A stretch of DNA of 64,000 nt. It comes from Buxus sempervirens (Eukaryota; Streptophyta; Magnoliopsida; Buxales; Buxaceae). The notes beneath the pieces are model-generated. The model was not told the DNA's origin and did not search any database. It saw only the letters and a list, made by a program, of their open reading frames with translations. Where the stretch lies: the NCBI GenBank assembly GCA_947561395.2, contig OX387186.1:39513220-39577219 (forward strand), written 5' to 3'. Of the stretch, positions 23,301 to 35,830 are shown piece after piece. The translations under genes and the position numbers were made by a program. Position 1 is the first letter of the stretch, and each line of letters opens with the position of its first letter.

Positions 23301-24188
23301 TTGCATGGCCTCTTGGGGTTGGGCTCTCCCAAACAAGAGAAGGTTATCCGCAAACATTAGGTGGGTCAAAAGTCTACAATTCCTATGGGCCTTACTGCCT
23401 TGAATTTTTCCATCCATTTTAGCTTTGTTTAATACAACAGTTAATATTTTTTGGTCATAATGAAAGGATAGGAGGATAGAGGATCCCCTTGCCTAATTCC
23501 ACACTTGGGTTTTATGAACCCACACAGTGATCCATTTACTAAAACATTATAAGACATTGCAGTAATATATTGCATTATTAAGTGAATCCAATGTCTATGG
23601 AAGCCAAGTTGGTCTAACATTTTTTCAGCTGTGGTCCAATTTAGCTTATCAAAAGCCTTGGCTAGGTCAATCTTGAAAGAAAAATACTATTTCTTTTGTT
23701 CTTTATTCCCTTGATAGTATGGTAGAGCTCTTGGGCTATGATGACGTTATCATGGATAGATCGGCCAAAAACAAAGGTGCTTTGGTTTGGAGATATGTCA
23801 TTTTTCATGAATAAACGCATGCTGTTAACCATTAGTCTAGAAATTATTTATAGCAAAATTACTAGACTAATACATCTAAAATCAGTGGCTTTCTGGATGT
23901 TCAACTTTTGGGATGGGGACAATGTGCGTATGATAGGTATGGTTGTCGAAATACCTAAACCTGAAAAATTATTTGATAGTATTCTTTGTAGAATAGGCCT
24001 TGGTTGCCATTAGGTCCTGGGCTTTTGAAGGTAGCCATTTGTTTAACAGCATTCCAAATTTCTAAGTTTGTGATAAGCCTTAAAAGCTGGCTGTTATCAT
24101 CAGTAGTGATCATTTTGCTCAAAACTTTGATGTTATCATCATTTATGATCCACTTGGTCCTCATGGTAGAGCTCCTCAAAGTGGTCTA

Positions 24189-27100
24189 TGTAACGCCCCG
24201 GATCCAAGTTACGTAGATAAAGCCGTAACTTATCTCCGAAGGTTATTATATAACCTAGGATAGCAAATCAGAGTGAAGGAAAAATATGAATTAAGCAATA
24301 ACTATAAAATCAGAGTGCACTATAACCCAAGCTCCATTATAAAATATCATAACCAAGGCTAACTCACATGAACCAAGCATATACCCGCTGATGTCGTCCT
24401 TACCAGAAACTGAAAAACAAAACAAAACGGAAAGGAATGAGATACGAATATCCTAGTAAGCAGCACATGCATGCTCAAATACAATTCATCAGTTCTAAAA
24501 TATGATACAGTTGTAAATCATGCAACCGTAGCAATAACACCTCAGTTCCGAATAATCCGAGTAATTTAACAGTAATCCAATCAATCAGTATAAAATACAG
24601 AAATAATCCAATTCAACCAATATATATGTAACATCAAATCAACAGTTGATAAGTCACAGCAGGACTCATGAAATGAGACTGCCTTTAACTAGTGTAAGAC
24701 CATGCTCACTATGCCACCTCCCGGCTTATGAGCGAAGCCGAGCTACACGGTCATCGACTTATTGCGGGAGAACCCATTCAGATACAGTAATGGGTTGGCA
24801 TGTACTATCCTATCATATCCGCAGCCAACCAGATACAGAGAAGGCCTCATCGAGATACACGATGGAAACGCGTGCGTGAACAAAGTGTTACGACTAGCAA
24901 AGAACAATCCTTCCCACTATCTAGCTCCTAACATGGATCCATATCGAGCTATGCCCACTAGACTCTAAAACCAAAACCAACAGAGAAATTCAGTAAGCAC
25001 AACTCATCTCAATCTCAATCATATCATCCCGAGCTACACGGGGCATCCCCGAGATACACGGAGGTAACAACATCCCGAGATACACGGGGCATCCCCGAGT
25101 ACACGGAGGTAAGGTAACCATCCAGCCATCTAACTTCACAAGAACATCCTCCAAGTGTATGAAAGTTTCCAAAGATCAGATTTGCCCATAACAAATTAGT
25201 TTAAAAAAATCCTTTCCAAAATAGTGCTTAAAATCCTCTTTTATAGTCAAAATTTGGTAAAAACTATCAAAACTCGGTTAAACCGGCAAATCTGCGAATA
25301 GATACCACCTTGTAGTAGTATTGTTAAATTCAAACTTGGAACACTTGATTATACTTAAACAGAAAATTTTCTATAAGTATTTCCCTTTCTTCCTCTCTTT
25401 AACATAACCCAAGAAATCAAATATTAACTCATATAACTCCAACTTATGTAAGTCTTATTTTCTTACTTTTGGTTCACTTAAAATATACTCTTCTTCTTTA
25501 AATGTGTTTCCCATACCTCATACGTAACCTGAAATTTAAGTAACTTTATAATGATCTTTACCTTGGAGTTTTAATGCCCAAAGTTTTACTTATACTAAAA
25601 TCTGAACTACACTAATCTTATTGACTTATTCCCCTTTTTTTTTTTCCAAGTAATAAGGATATAAATTTCTCCATTTAAAACTGAACCCAGCCTTTCTAAT
25701 CTCTATTTAGATTATTCTAGGACAAGTTTTAGACTTAGAAACATTGAAATACATCTTCAAGGAATCAACCCCACTCCTCTCGAAAGGGCTGGTTTTTCAA
25801 CAGTTAACCCTCCATTCTACAATTTAAATTTCCCCCAAAAATAATCAATTAAAATTTCTCAGCCTAGGGGTCATCCTTTCTCATTAATAGCACTTATTTA
25901 AATCTCTAGGAGTAGTTTGTGAACATTTAAATAATGCCTCATATTTACTGCTGGAGAAGTCGCCCATGGCTAGCAAGAAGAGGATGAGCACCAACCCCCA
26001 GAAATTTAAATTAATACTTCAAGATTTAAATTATATTAATTCTTTAACTAATGATCACCCCAACCTGACGTTAAAATCTAGATTAAACTCCTGACCATGG
26101 TTTAGGCACTTAATCCCTATAGGTTAATTTCTGTTGAACTAGCCGCATGTGTCTGGAAAATAGGTCTGCAATGTTAAAATAAAATTGATGAAGCTCATCA
26201 CCGATCAGCCCTTCTACGAACTCAACCGGAGATAACCTATCTTACTTAGATCAACTTCTGTTATAGAATTTCAGAATTCAGCAAGCGACACAATCACAAG
26301 CAATCATTTCTTTTCTAAATAGTTAAACTATAAAATCTTAACAATTGCATTGGCAAAACCCCAAATCAATGCTACTCACTCAACATGGGCATTCAAGATC
26401 TTTCCATTCCTCAAGTATCTCATGCACACCCCATCGTAAGTAAATTGTACTTAATTAGTCTCTTGTATATACTGAGGTACTTTGATTTAGAATGCTCATA
26501 TGCAATCATATCTTGGGTAATCTCATCCTTTGCTTATCATATGTAGATTTTGGAACTAAAGTAGAGCCTACTGCTTTCCATACTTTTGAAAATGCTATTA
26601 GGTTTCATTCTCTCCTTCATTCCCAGATTCGGACCAATTCCAGATTAGACTTAGAATTTTAACACAAGTATTAACCTTGGTTTGCATCTGGTTCAGTTCC
26701 TCAAATTCCTAACGCCTACTGATCTACCATTCCCACTCTTTCGTCCATTTCCAGCAACTCAAATCAATGCTCACTTCATTCCTTCAATTTAACTCAACTT
26801 ATAATGAAACCAGAAATGCTACTTACATTAAATGCACTAGCAATTTCTCTAATATGAAACTCAGCTACAGCAAGATTGATTTCTCACTTCAACATAATAG
26901 TAATTGTCCTTCTAAATTACAGATCTAACCTAGAACTATGATTGCAAACATTTATCATCTATGAGTAAATCTGGCAACAAAATACAGCAAAACAGGGCTG
27001 CCGCATGCTCATACTAATATGAAATTCTAAAGGTTAAAAACCATTCAAATCAAACCAGATTCGTGCTACTTACCTGTTTGGAGATTAATCACAGTCCCAA

Positions 27101-27735
27101 GCCTCTCAATTTGACCAATAGCACTTCCACAGCCCAACAGCAACTTAGCCGCCCACATTTCTCTGAACTTGCTTCACTCCAGATCAGAAAAAAAAACCAG
27201 ATCTCAGATCTGATCCTGACAAAACTTAGGATGCTGCCACAGGTGAGAGCAGCTCCTTTTTAATTTACTTCTTCTGAAGTTTAGATTGAATTTGATGAAC
27301 AACACAGCTCCTGACGAAATCTGGAACTACTGCCGCATTCACTCCTCTTGAACAGCAACAAATCGACCACCACAAAGATCTCTTTGATCAGCTTCAAACC
27401 CCCAGATCTGACTTAGAACCCTCACTCTCCTTCTCCTCTTTTCTGAGATCACCAACAATTTCAGCTCTCCAAACTCCAAAAACAAACCGGCAAACTGAAA
27501 TTGATTACTATTTATAGTTGCCGCTAATGTGCTCAAGATAGGTTGATCCCCTAGTTGCCACTCCGGCAACTCTCTACAGAAACACAACTAAAAGTACCTT
27601 GATTCCACACATGCCACCCACTGAGTCAACGTGAAATCAATCAATAATAATTCTTAGCCAAGCCCTCACCCATTTTTAATAAGATTAACCAACCGGTTCA
27701 CCCAACTCCGATCACCCCTTTCCGATTTCTAGATT

Positions 27736-27766
<31 letters not shown>

Positions 27767-27841
27767 TTTTTTTTTTCCAATTGACATTAATTAATTACTA
27801 AAATAATAAATTTTAATTTCATTAAAATTTGGAATTTTACA
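24189..27841 (-). mobile_element. Solo LTR H1 (Tekay/Del-like)
   Basis: A 3,653-bp LTR, TGTAACGCCCCGGATCC...AATTTTACA, with perfect duplication GTCTA at 24184-24188 and 27842-27846. Sense is minus (TATTTATA at 27509-27516). The 3' module hairpin is at 24439-24454 (TTCG loop) and the shared CTATCTAG...CTAGAC motif at 24917-24963. About two 48-bp repeats (CATCCCCGAG-TACACGGAGG) lie at 25027-25115. It sits in the LINE ORF2 just upstream of the RT SPGPNG block. Confidence 0.88.
27737..27778. repeat. (TG)n(TA)n(T)n microsatellite
   Basis: A run of TG, then about ten TA units, then a T tract, within LTR H1. Confidence 0.9.
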
Positions 27842-28309
27842 GTCTATGAAAATTTGCTCAATTTCTTTGGGTTCACTAGTCTCCATATTATCCATATTCT
27901 TGATATTGAGGATTTTTTTTTGCTGTCTTCTAATAAGACTGGTTACATGGAAGAATTTTGTGTTTAAATCTTACTCTTTTAACCACTTCAGATTTTTTGG
28001 TCAAAGAATCTCTTGGAGTTTGAGCCCATGGATAATCTCTTTTTAAAGGAAATTTTCTTTTACCAAGAGCTCCTCACTACCATCCATTCTTTATATTCCA
28101 AAGATTTCATTATAGAGTTGTTGAATTTTGGTGTTAATGGTACCATACACCTTGTTCTAAGTGTTTAGTTTTTTGCTTAGAATTGTGAGTTTGGAGACTA
28201 ATGAATTATTCTGATTTTTCCAAACCTCACCTACCACTTTGGGGCAGCCCATGCCTTCAGTCCAAATTTGTTTGAACCTAACAAGTTGTCTAATGTTTAG
28301 TGTTTCTTT

Positions 28310-29052
28310 ACGACTTCCATTATGAAATAGACTGAATTGCCCTTTAGGGACTTAGCCCCTCGGCTTTCAATATCACTTCGCCAGAGTGAGTGGAGAAGAG
28401 GAGGAAGAGAGATTTGCGTAAGCCAGCACAAGCTTCCCTTCTGCGACATGGTGGTAAGACTACTAGAGGATTGGCTCTGGCTGTAGATGAGGCAAAATCT
28501 ACAAGGGTCATGCAAATAGATGGGCCTCTTCCCTTCTACTGAGAGGTTCAGATGGAGCCTTCCTCAAAATGCTCTTCTCTTAAAAAATCCCTAACTGTTA
28601 CTTTCTTCATCATTGCACCATAATCGACGATCAGAAACCTATAAATACACCAACTTTTAGGTACTCTTGTTTTAATCAAGAACCATTATTGCCTCTCTTT
28701 CAAAATGTTTGTCTTTCCGTTTCAATTGAGTTTCTAGGCTATTTAGGTTTTCTTGTTTTATTTTTGTACCCCTTTTTATCTTTTATTTTATCTATATCCT
28801 TTTTAGAAATTGATCGAAGCCTCGATAATATGTTATATGATTGATTGCATAGCTAAAATAAAATAATCTGGTTTATGTAGAAATCAGGAGATGGTTGGAA
28901 CCTTAGAGAACATGGTGTTATATTTTTGTCATGTTGGGGATATTGTTAGGACTGATGATGGACTAATCTCATATGCAACTAGTCGTGTTAATGCCTTTCC
29001 AATTAACTGACACAAAATTTTATGAATTTGTATAAAGAATTTGCTGACCGTA
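28310..29052. other. Unassigned sequence between LINE and LTR I
   Basis: About 740 bp without terminal repeats or a convincing reading frame. The antisense frame at 28297-28515 does not resemble a LINE endonuclease. It may be pre-LINE target sequence. Confidence 0.4.
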
Positions 29053-31151
29053 TGTCACATCCCCTTTAATTAATATAAATTAATCAGGGATATAACAGTC
29101 ACCAAATTATCTCGATAGGTACTAATCTTCGCACACACCTGTGAGACATGGGAAATCACCTAGATGATCTCCGAATCATCACACAGGTTTGATAAAAATA
29201 AAGAGTCGCCACCATTCAAGTTAATGTGTGAATGGACACCAAAGGGATCATAAAATGCAAAAATAGAGCAAAGTAGCTCTAGTTCAAAGTTAAATCCAGA
29301 GATCCGGTAAGGGGAATAGGTATTATGAGTAGGGGAAGGTGTTAGGCACCCCCGCTCATCCGTACAAGATGGTTGCCATATGCCGATCATGCTCAAAAGA
29401 TTGTTTGCTAAACAAAATAACAAAAGAATGCTTGAAAATAAGCAAACATGTGCGTGATTCTTTCATATGAGTAGTCCAATAAATCTGGACTCTCTTTATG
29501 AATATGCCACCTCTAAGACTTCATGAATGAATGAAAATCAAAGTAAAAATTGGGGAAAACCGAGCCAAAGCAAATCTGGAAAAATCAAACCATAAAAGCT
29601 TGAAAACTTGGATCACTCATAAATCTCTCGATTCAAACTCAAATCAAATGAAACCAAAGCCATTAGAAAGCTGGCATCAAATAGAGTACTCAGTAAGAAA
29701 ATCAGCTCAACCCGATTTAAAGAAAGAGAGAAATACACAGTTAAATCTGCTGTTGAAAATCAGAAAAAGCAGCGAGTAAGCAACTTTGAAACCCTATTCG
29801 TGGAGTTCTGCTCCATATAAATCCATGAAAACTTGAATGGATGAAGTATATGGTGCCATCTTTCAAACGAAATAAGTCTCACACAAAATTTCATCCATTT
29901 GTGACTTGTGTGACCTCTTGAACATGTCTAGAGGATATCAGATTAACCCAGAACTTTGTTACAAAGCAACTCTGAGTCAATCAAGCACACAAGCCACAAA
30001 TCAAAACAAAATCTGTTGAAACCAATTGGATTCCAAAATAGACTCCTCAAGGAAAACATAGAGATTAAAATTACTCAAAATGGATTAAAAATAAGCAAAT
30101 GGTGCTCGATCAAAGCGGCAAGTTCAGCAATCTGAACTAAACTGACTTGCCGACTTTGAACAGAGGGTATCAAAAAATGGCTCCATAAAAATTGATGAAA
30201 ATTTCCAGATATAAACTAGACATGCCCATCTATCACATGTCTTTGGAATCACTCAAAAATTCATCCGGATGATGAAGTTATGAGCATTCTAAGACAAGGT
30301 ACAGATGCTGCCCTGTTTTGAAAACTTTGAATAAAAGAGTGAAATCAGTGCATGTGTGCAAGTGGATTCGACCAAAATAGCTTGAAATCTTTAAAAACAA
30401 CCTCATGAAGTCCTAAAAGTTCAATCTAAGGCCAAGAATCTTAGATTTTCCATATGGAACATGGAGAATCCAAGATCTAGCCTATACTTGAAAAAAAGTG
30501 AGAAGTGTGTGATAGTGTTGGAAATCACATTTCTAGGAGAAGATTGGGATCCATTGCATGGATCCTTACATCCTCTCCACATCCAAATCACACAAGTAAT
30601 CAGCACACAAAAACAGTATGTCAATCATTCATGGTAGGTTCTAAGCTTAAAGTTCCATTCCAGCTTCTTTTTCCTCAGGCTCTCTCTTCACGTTTTACGG
30701 CTAGAGAGGATTCCCAGGTACTTTGGAAGAGGTTTGGGGCTCCAAATAAACACTTAGGCCTTACCCTACAGAAAGGCAGAAGGAGAGATTGCTGGAAAAG
30801 TAAAGAGGAAGCTGAAAATGAACTAGAGCTTTACCTTTTGTAGCTTGAACACTTGAGCAAACAATCCAGCAGAGTTTCCCTTCTTCTCGCAGAGCTTAAA
30901 AGCTTCAAATTATCAGCCATTTGCAAGAGGAGGACCCCTCTATTTATAGGCATAGCCAAGGGTATAAAAGTCTCATGGGTATGCCCATAAATCCTTCTAG
31001 ATTATTCCAATTTAAGTTAAAGGCTTGAATTGGTGTAAATCTATAAGTTTCGGAGGTTAAAACAGGGAGTTCAAGCCTCCTAGAGAGAGGTAAGATGCAT
31101 AAATAAGGCTCAGAAATCGAGTCTTTTCGCAAATGCATGAAATGGGCAAAT

Positions 31152-31414
31152 CCGCATACACAGTGCGGTTTGAACTAAACCGCCCTTTGCATGCGGTTTC
31201 AATGCAAAATCCCCTCAACCGCAGATACAGAGCGGTTTGGATTCAGTTATGCTTTAAATGATTGCTGCCGACGTAGCCTAACGGTCTAAGCTTCTAGAAG
31301 CCACATGGTAGCCTACGAGAGAAACATGATCTGCAACCGTGCTGTGTGCACGATCACAACCGCATGCACAGTGCGGTCGCAACAAAATTGACAAAAACCG
31401 CAGTATATATGCGG
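31152..31414. repeat. Array of five ACCGC/GCGGT hairpins in LTR E1
   Basis: Short stems built on CCGCATRCACAGTGCGG and AACCGC...GCGGTT at about 31152, 31179, 31218, 31358 and 31393. The counterpart in E2 is 32655-32925. E3 has a different stem sequence at the same place. Confidence 0.8.
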
Positions 31415-31460
31415 TCAGCACATTTTTGGTTGGCTTTGAGCCCTTCCTGCTCAAGCAAGG

Positions 31461-31542
31461 TTTATTTACATGTAATATCGTTTAAGTAAATGTCATCGTA
31501 TTTTTTAATCTCCATTTACTTAAAATATTACATGTAAATAAG
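31461..31542. repeat. TTATTTACATGTAATAT...ATTTACTTAA stem-loop
   Basis: Arms TTATTTACATGTAATAT--TTAAGTAAATG with a loop of about 20 nt (stem around 28 bp). The same stem-loop is in E2 (32525-32608), E3 (49028-49109) and, shorter, in C (8268-8330) and C2 (51050-51127). Confidence 0.85.
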
Positions 31543-32068
31543 CAAACACCCCCCTTATCCATTTGAATCCATTAAAAATAGTTCCAGACCCAAATTCCAA
31601 GAGAATAAAAAGTCAACTTTCCAATTCAAGGCTAAATTCTGATTTTTCAGGTCCGGTAAAAAGATTTAACATGTTAATACCAAGGTATTCGTTAAGATTT
31701 AAAATCTCAAAAAATTCATTTATGCAATAACATTGCTAAAAACCTGATTACCGGGAAAAAGCAACTTGAAATCTTGCTTTAAAAAACATTTCATTTTCTG
31801 GGGTCAAAAGTCAACAAAATTCTACCCAAAAAAGTTTGACTTTGCATAAAAGATTGAATTCGGGCCTTTTCCTTTACAGTTTTGGATTTGAATGGGTTAA
31901 GGATCTCAAACCCAATGCTAAAAATTGAAAATTCTAATAAAATATTCCTCTCCTTCAAGATTTATCAAAAATCGTGCAATTTTGTGGTGTCTACAACACC
32001 TAGACAGTTGGCTATCGGAATATAATAATAAGTTACAGCGGAACATGGGAACAAATTGTGCACCAAAG

Positions 32069-34927
32069 TGTAGACACCCCAAAATTTCACGATTTTTGAT
32101 AACTCTTGAAGGAGAGAAATATTTTATTAGAATTTTCAATTCTTAGCATTAGGTTTGAGATCCTTAACCCATTTGAATCCAAAGCCGCAAAGGAAAAGGC
32201 CCGAATTCAATCTTTTATGCAAAGTCAAACTTTTTTGGGTTAAATTTTGTTGACTTTTGACCCCAGAAAATGCAATATTTTTTAAAGCAAGATTTCAAGA
32301 TAATTTTTCCCGGTAATCAGGTTTTTAGCAATGTTATTGCATAAATGAATTTTTTGAGATTTTAAATCTTGATAAATACGTTTGTATCAACATGTTGAAT
32401 CTTTTTACCGGATCTGAAAAACTGGAATTTAGCCTTGAACTGGAAAGTTGACTTTTTAATTCACTTGGAATTTGGGTCTGGAACTATTTTTAATGGATTC
32501 AAATTGGGGGGGGGGGGGGGTGTTTGCTTATTTACATGTAACATCTTAAGTAAATGGAGATTAAAAAATACGAGGACATTTACTTAAACGATATTACATG
32601 TAAATAAGCCTGGCTTGTGCAGCTAAGGCTCAAAACCAACCAAAAATGTTCTGACCTCAGTATATGTGCGGTTTTCTTTAATTTGGTATGAACCGCCCTG
32701 TATGTGCGGTTTCGACCGCGTACACAGTGCGGTTTGTGTTCATGCCTTTTGCATGACCTGCCACGTGGCTTCTAGAAACTTAGGCCGTTAGGCCACGTCG
32801 GCAGCAATCATATAAAGCATAACTGAATTTGAACCACCCTGTATGTGCGGTTGAGGTGAATTTGCATGGAAACCGCATATAGAGTGACGGTTTTGTGGAA
32901 ATTGCACTGTGTATGCGGTTTTGCTTGTTTCGTGCATTTGCGAAAATGCTCGATCTCTGAGCCTTATTTACGCATATTACCTCTCTCTCAAGGACTTGAA
33001 CTCCCTATTTCACCCTCTAAAACTTCTAGATTTACATCAATTCAAGGCTTTAACTTGAATTGGAACAATCTAGAGGGATTTTTGGGCATACCCTTGGGAC
33101 TTTATTGCTCTTGATTGTGCTTATAAATAGATGGGTCCTCCTCTTGCAAATGGCTGACAATTTCAAGCTTAGAAGCTCTGCAAGAAGAGGAGAAACTCTG
33201 CTGGATTGTCTACTCAAGGCTCAAGCTACCAAGGTAAAGCTCTATTTAGCTTTCTAGCATTCTCTTTACATTTTCCAACTCCCAACTTCTACCTTTCTGT
33301 AGTGTAAGGCCCTGGGTGTTTTTTTGCAACCCCAAACCTCTTCCAAAGTACTTGGGAATTCTCTCTAGCCGTAAAACGTGAACAGAGAGCCTTGGGAAAA
33401 AGAAGTAGGAATGGATCCTCTAGGCTTAGAACCTACAAATGATGAAGAGCATGCTATTTGGTTATTTTGAACATATAGTTGATTTCTCTGATATATTGTG
33501 CATTTGTTTCTAGAGAAGATATGCGAATCCTTGCTCTCAATAGCAATGGATTCCAGCCTTCTCCTAGAAATTTGCAAGGATAAGCTAGATCTTGGATTTC
33601 CCTGTTTAATATGGAAAATCTGAGATCATTGGCTTTAGAATGAATTTTAGGACTTCATGAGGTTATTTTTCCATGGTTTCCAAGGGTTTTGTCGAATCCA
33701 CTTGCACACATGCACTAGTTTTGGCCTTTTATTCAAAAATCTTCAAAACAGGACAGCATCTGTGGCCTGTCTTGGCATGCTTATAATTTCATCCTCCGGA
33801 TGAATTTTTGAGTGATTCCAAAGACTTGTGATAGATGGGAAGGCCTAATTTATATCTGGAAATTTTCGTTCATTTTTATGGAGCTAATTTTTGACACAAT
33901 CTGTTCAAAGTCTGTAAGTCAGTTCAGCCCAGATTGCTGAACTTGCCGCTTTGATGGTGCACCATTTGCTCAATTTTAATCCGTTTAGAGTGATTTCAGT
34001 CTCTGTGTTTTCTTTGAGGAGTCTATTTTCCATTCCAATTGGTTTCAACAGATGTTGATCTGATTTGTGGCTTGTGTGCTTGATTGACTCAGAGTGACTC
34101 TGTAACAGAGTTCTGGGTTAATCTGTGATCCTCTAGGCATGTTCAAGAGGACACACAAGTCACAAATGGATTGAGTTTGGTGCAAGGCTTATTTCGTTTG
34201 AAATATGGCACCATATACTTGATCCATGCAAGTTTTTACGAATTTTTATGGAGACAAACTCCACAAATAGAGTTTCAAAAATGCTTATTCACCATTTTTC
34301 TCTGAGTTACAACAGCTGATTTTCATAGAATATTTCTCTCTTGTTTTAAATTGGAATGAGCTGATTTTTTCATAAAATATTCTACTTCATACCAGCTTTC
34401 AAATGGCTTTGGTTTCATCTGATTTGAATTTAAATCAAGTGATTTATGGTTGATCGAAGTCTTTAAGTTCTTAGAATATGATTTTTCCAGATTTACCTTA
34501 GCTTGATTTTCCTTCATTTTCACTTTGATTTTCATTTACTCATGAAGTTATAGAAGTGGTATATCCATGAGGAGAGTCCAAATTCATTGGACTACTCATG
34601 TGAAATAGTCACATACATTTGCTTATTTTTTTAAGCATCATTTGTCCATTTTTGATTAGCAAGCAATCCTTAGCATAAGCAAGCATGTGGCAACCGTCTT
34701 AGACGGATGAGTGGGGGTGCCTAACACCTTCCCCCGCTCATAAATAATTCCCCTTACCTAATCTCTGGATTTTTCCTCATATTAGAGCTACTTTGGTTCT
34801 ATTTGGCATTTATGACCCCTTTGGTGTCCATTCACACCTTAACTTGGATGGTGGCGACTCTCTATTTTTATCTATCCCCGCGTGGTGATATTGGAGGTCA
34901 TCTTAGGTGACATTTCCATGTCTCACA
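32069..34927 (+). mobile_element. Solo LTR E2 (family E), head to head with E1
   Basis: A 2,859-bp LTR, TGTAGACACCCC...CATGTCTCACA, with perfect duplication CAAAG at 32064-32068 and 34928-34932. Sense is plus (TATAAATA at 33122-33129). Near the 3' end it has GGTGCCTAACACC and GGTGGCGACTC. Only 73 bp separate its sense start from that of E1. The different target duplications show two separate insertions into LTR I. Confidence 0.88.
32655..32925. repeat. Array of ACCGC/GCGGT hairpins in LTR E2
   Basis: Counterpart of the E1 array: stems such as AACCGCCCTGTATGTGCGGTT and ACCGCGTACACAGTGCGGT. It lies upstream of the TATA box. Confidence 0.75.
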
Positions 34928-35008
34928 CAAAGACAAAGTAGCTTCCACTAGTATTCAAATGTTTACATTACAAGAAATCTAAAAGTCTAACATACACATA
35001 TTTCATAA

Positions 35009-35009
<1 letters not shown>

Positions 35010-35054
<45 letters not shown>
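35010..35054. repeat. (TC)n microsatellite
   Basis: About 22 uninterrupted TC units in LTR I. Confidence 0.95.
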
Positions 35055-35060
<6 letters not shown>

Positions 35061-35128
35061 TCTACTCATCTAGCAGAGGCTTCCAATCAGTCTTTAACCA
35101 GAAATATAAAAATGAGATCATGAGCTCA

Positions 35129-35825
35129 CAGCCCAATAAAGAACCCCATTAACAACATTCATACATGTAAATCAAACAGGTATCATAATAAGCAACTTCA
35201 AGTTCATTGTGAGATACAGATAGCAATAAAATATGCAATGCATGTATATTATGCTTAACACTTACGACTATCTATGCTGACATGATGGAAAGACTGGGGT
35301 CTTCCCTTTACCCCTGGTGTACAGTCCATGCTCCTTCCGACTAGGCGGTCGTGTAGGACCTCACAAAGAACCAAATCGACTCTCCCTCTATTGATCGGTG
35401 GTGTAGGACTGATTATACAACCAGAGTAGACCTGCCCAGTTGGAGGTTGTAGGAGCACTCCTCAACTGCATCCTGTGTGGCCATTCACAGGGTTTAGGGA
35501 ACTTTCAACCCAATGGGTATTTCTTATCTTCCCCCACTATTTTCCAAAGCAACACAGGAAACCACTTGTTGGGAATCACATCCTGACACCCCAGACCGTG
35601 CCATGCACTTTATCATGTCACTTAGAAGTACCATCATATCAGATGATGCAATAAATGCATGACCAGTTATATTCTAAACAGTTCATAGCAGTCATATTCA
35701 GTCCAATACACATGATTCCACAGATAACATCAACGTATATCGTAAGTTACATGGGTTATAGCATAAATCAATAAATAAAAGATGATAAGATAACCCAAGA
35801 ATCATAGACAATGGGCTTTAGGATA
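35129..35825. other. Middle part of LTR I
   Basis: AT-rich non-coding LTR sequence with an internal near-repeat (GGTCGTGTAGGACC and GGTGGTGTAGGACT at 35345-35410). It resembles the inner minisatellites seen at this position in the other LTRs. No gene. Confidence 0.5.
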
Positions 35826-35830
35826 GTTAT

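Larger units (their letters stand above)
18000..28310 (-). mobile_element. L1-type LINE, ORF2 fragment with RT, zinc finger and RNase H, split by LTRs D2 and H1
   Basis: Minus-strand translation gives the 3' two-thirds of a plant L1 ORF2. In order: FKQIWTEGMGCP and a DLNTKFFH...RRQQKKI block (about 27850-28290); DHFEELYH at the H1 junction; the RT block FKSPGPNGNQGLFYKEYY (about 24000); FVFGRSIHDNVIIAQELYH (about 23720-23780); and HLMFADNLLLFG (about 23320-23360), where the usual FADD reads FADN. Then follow a zf-RVT motif, CILCYNTKETSLHMFIEC (about 22205-22260), and an RNase H C-terminus, HREANIKASMLANFAL, FDSILRED (21425-21560), ending beyond D2 near 18063. Stops and frameshifts are frequent and the endonuclease is absent, so it is a 5'-truncated dead copy. 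Confidence 0.85.
29140..31995 (-). mobile_element. Solo LTR E1 (Tat/Ogre-like family E)
   Basis: A 2,856-bp LTR. On the sense (minus) strand it runs from TGTAGACACC to CATGTCTCACA, with perfect duplication ACACC at 29135-29139 and 31996-32000. TATTTATA is at 30941-30948 (minus). GGTGTTAGGCACCCC and GTCGCCACC (GGTGGCGAC on minus) lie near the sense 3' end. It includes a small-hairpin array at 31152-31414 and a stem-loop at 31461-31542. Confidence 0.88.

Noticed and set aside
28297-28515. Antisense frame next to the LINE as an endonuclease remnant
   Set aside because: No endonuclease motif (SDH, GDFN) seen; the sequence does not continue the LINE frame.
29140-34927. E1 and E2 as the two LTRs of one element
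   Set aside because: They are inverted relative to each other, only 73 bp apart, and each has its own 5-bp duplication.
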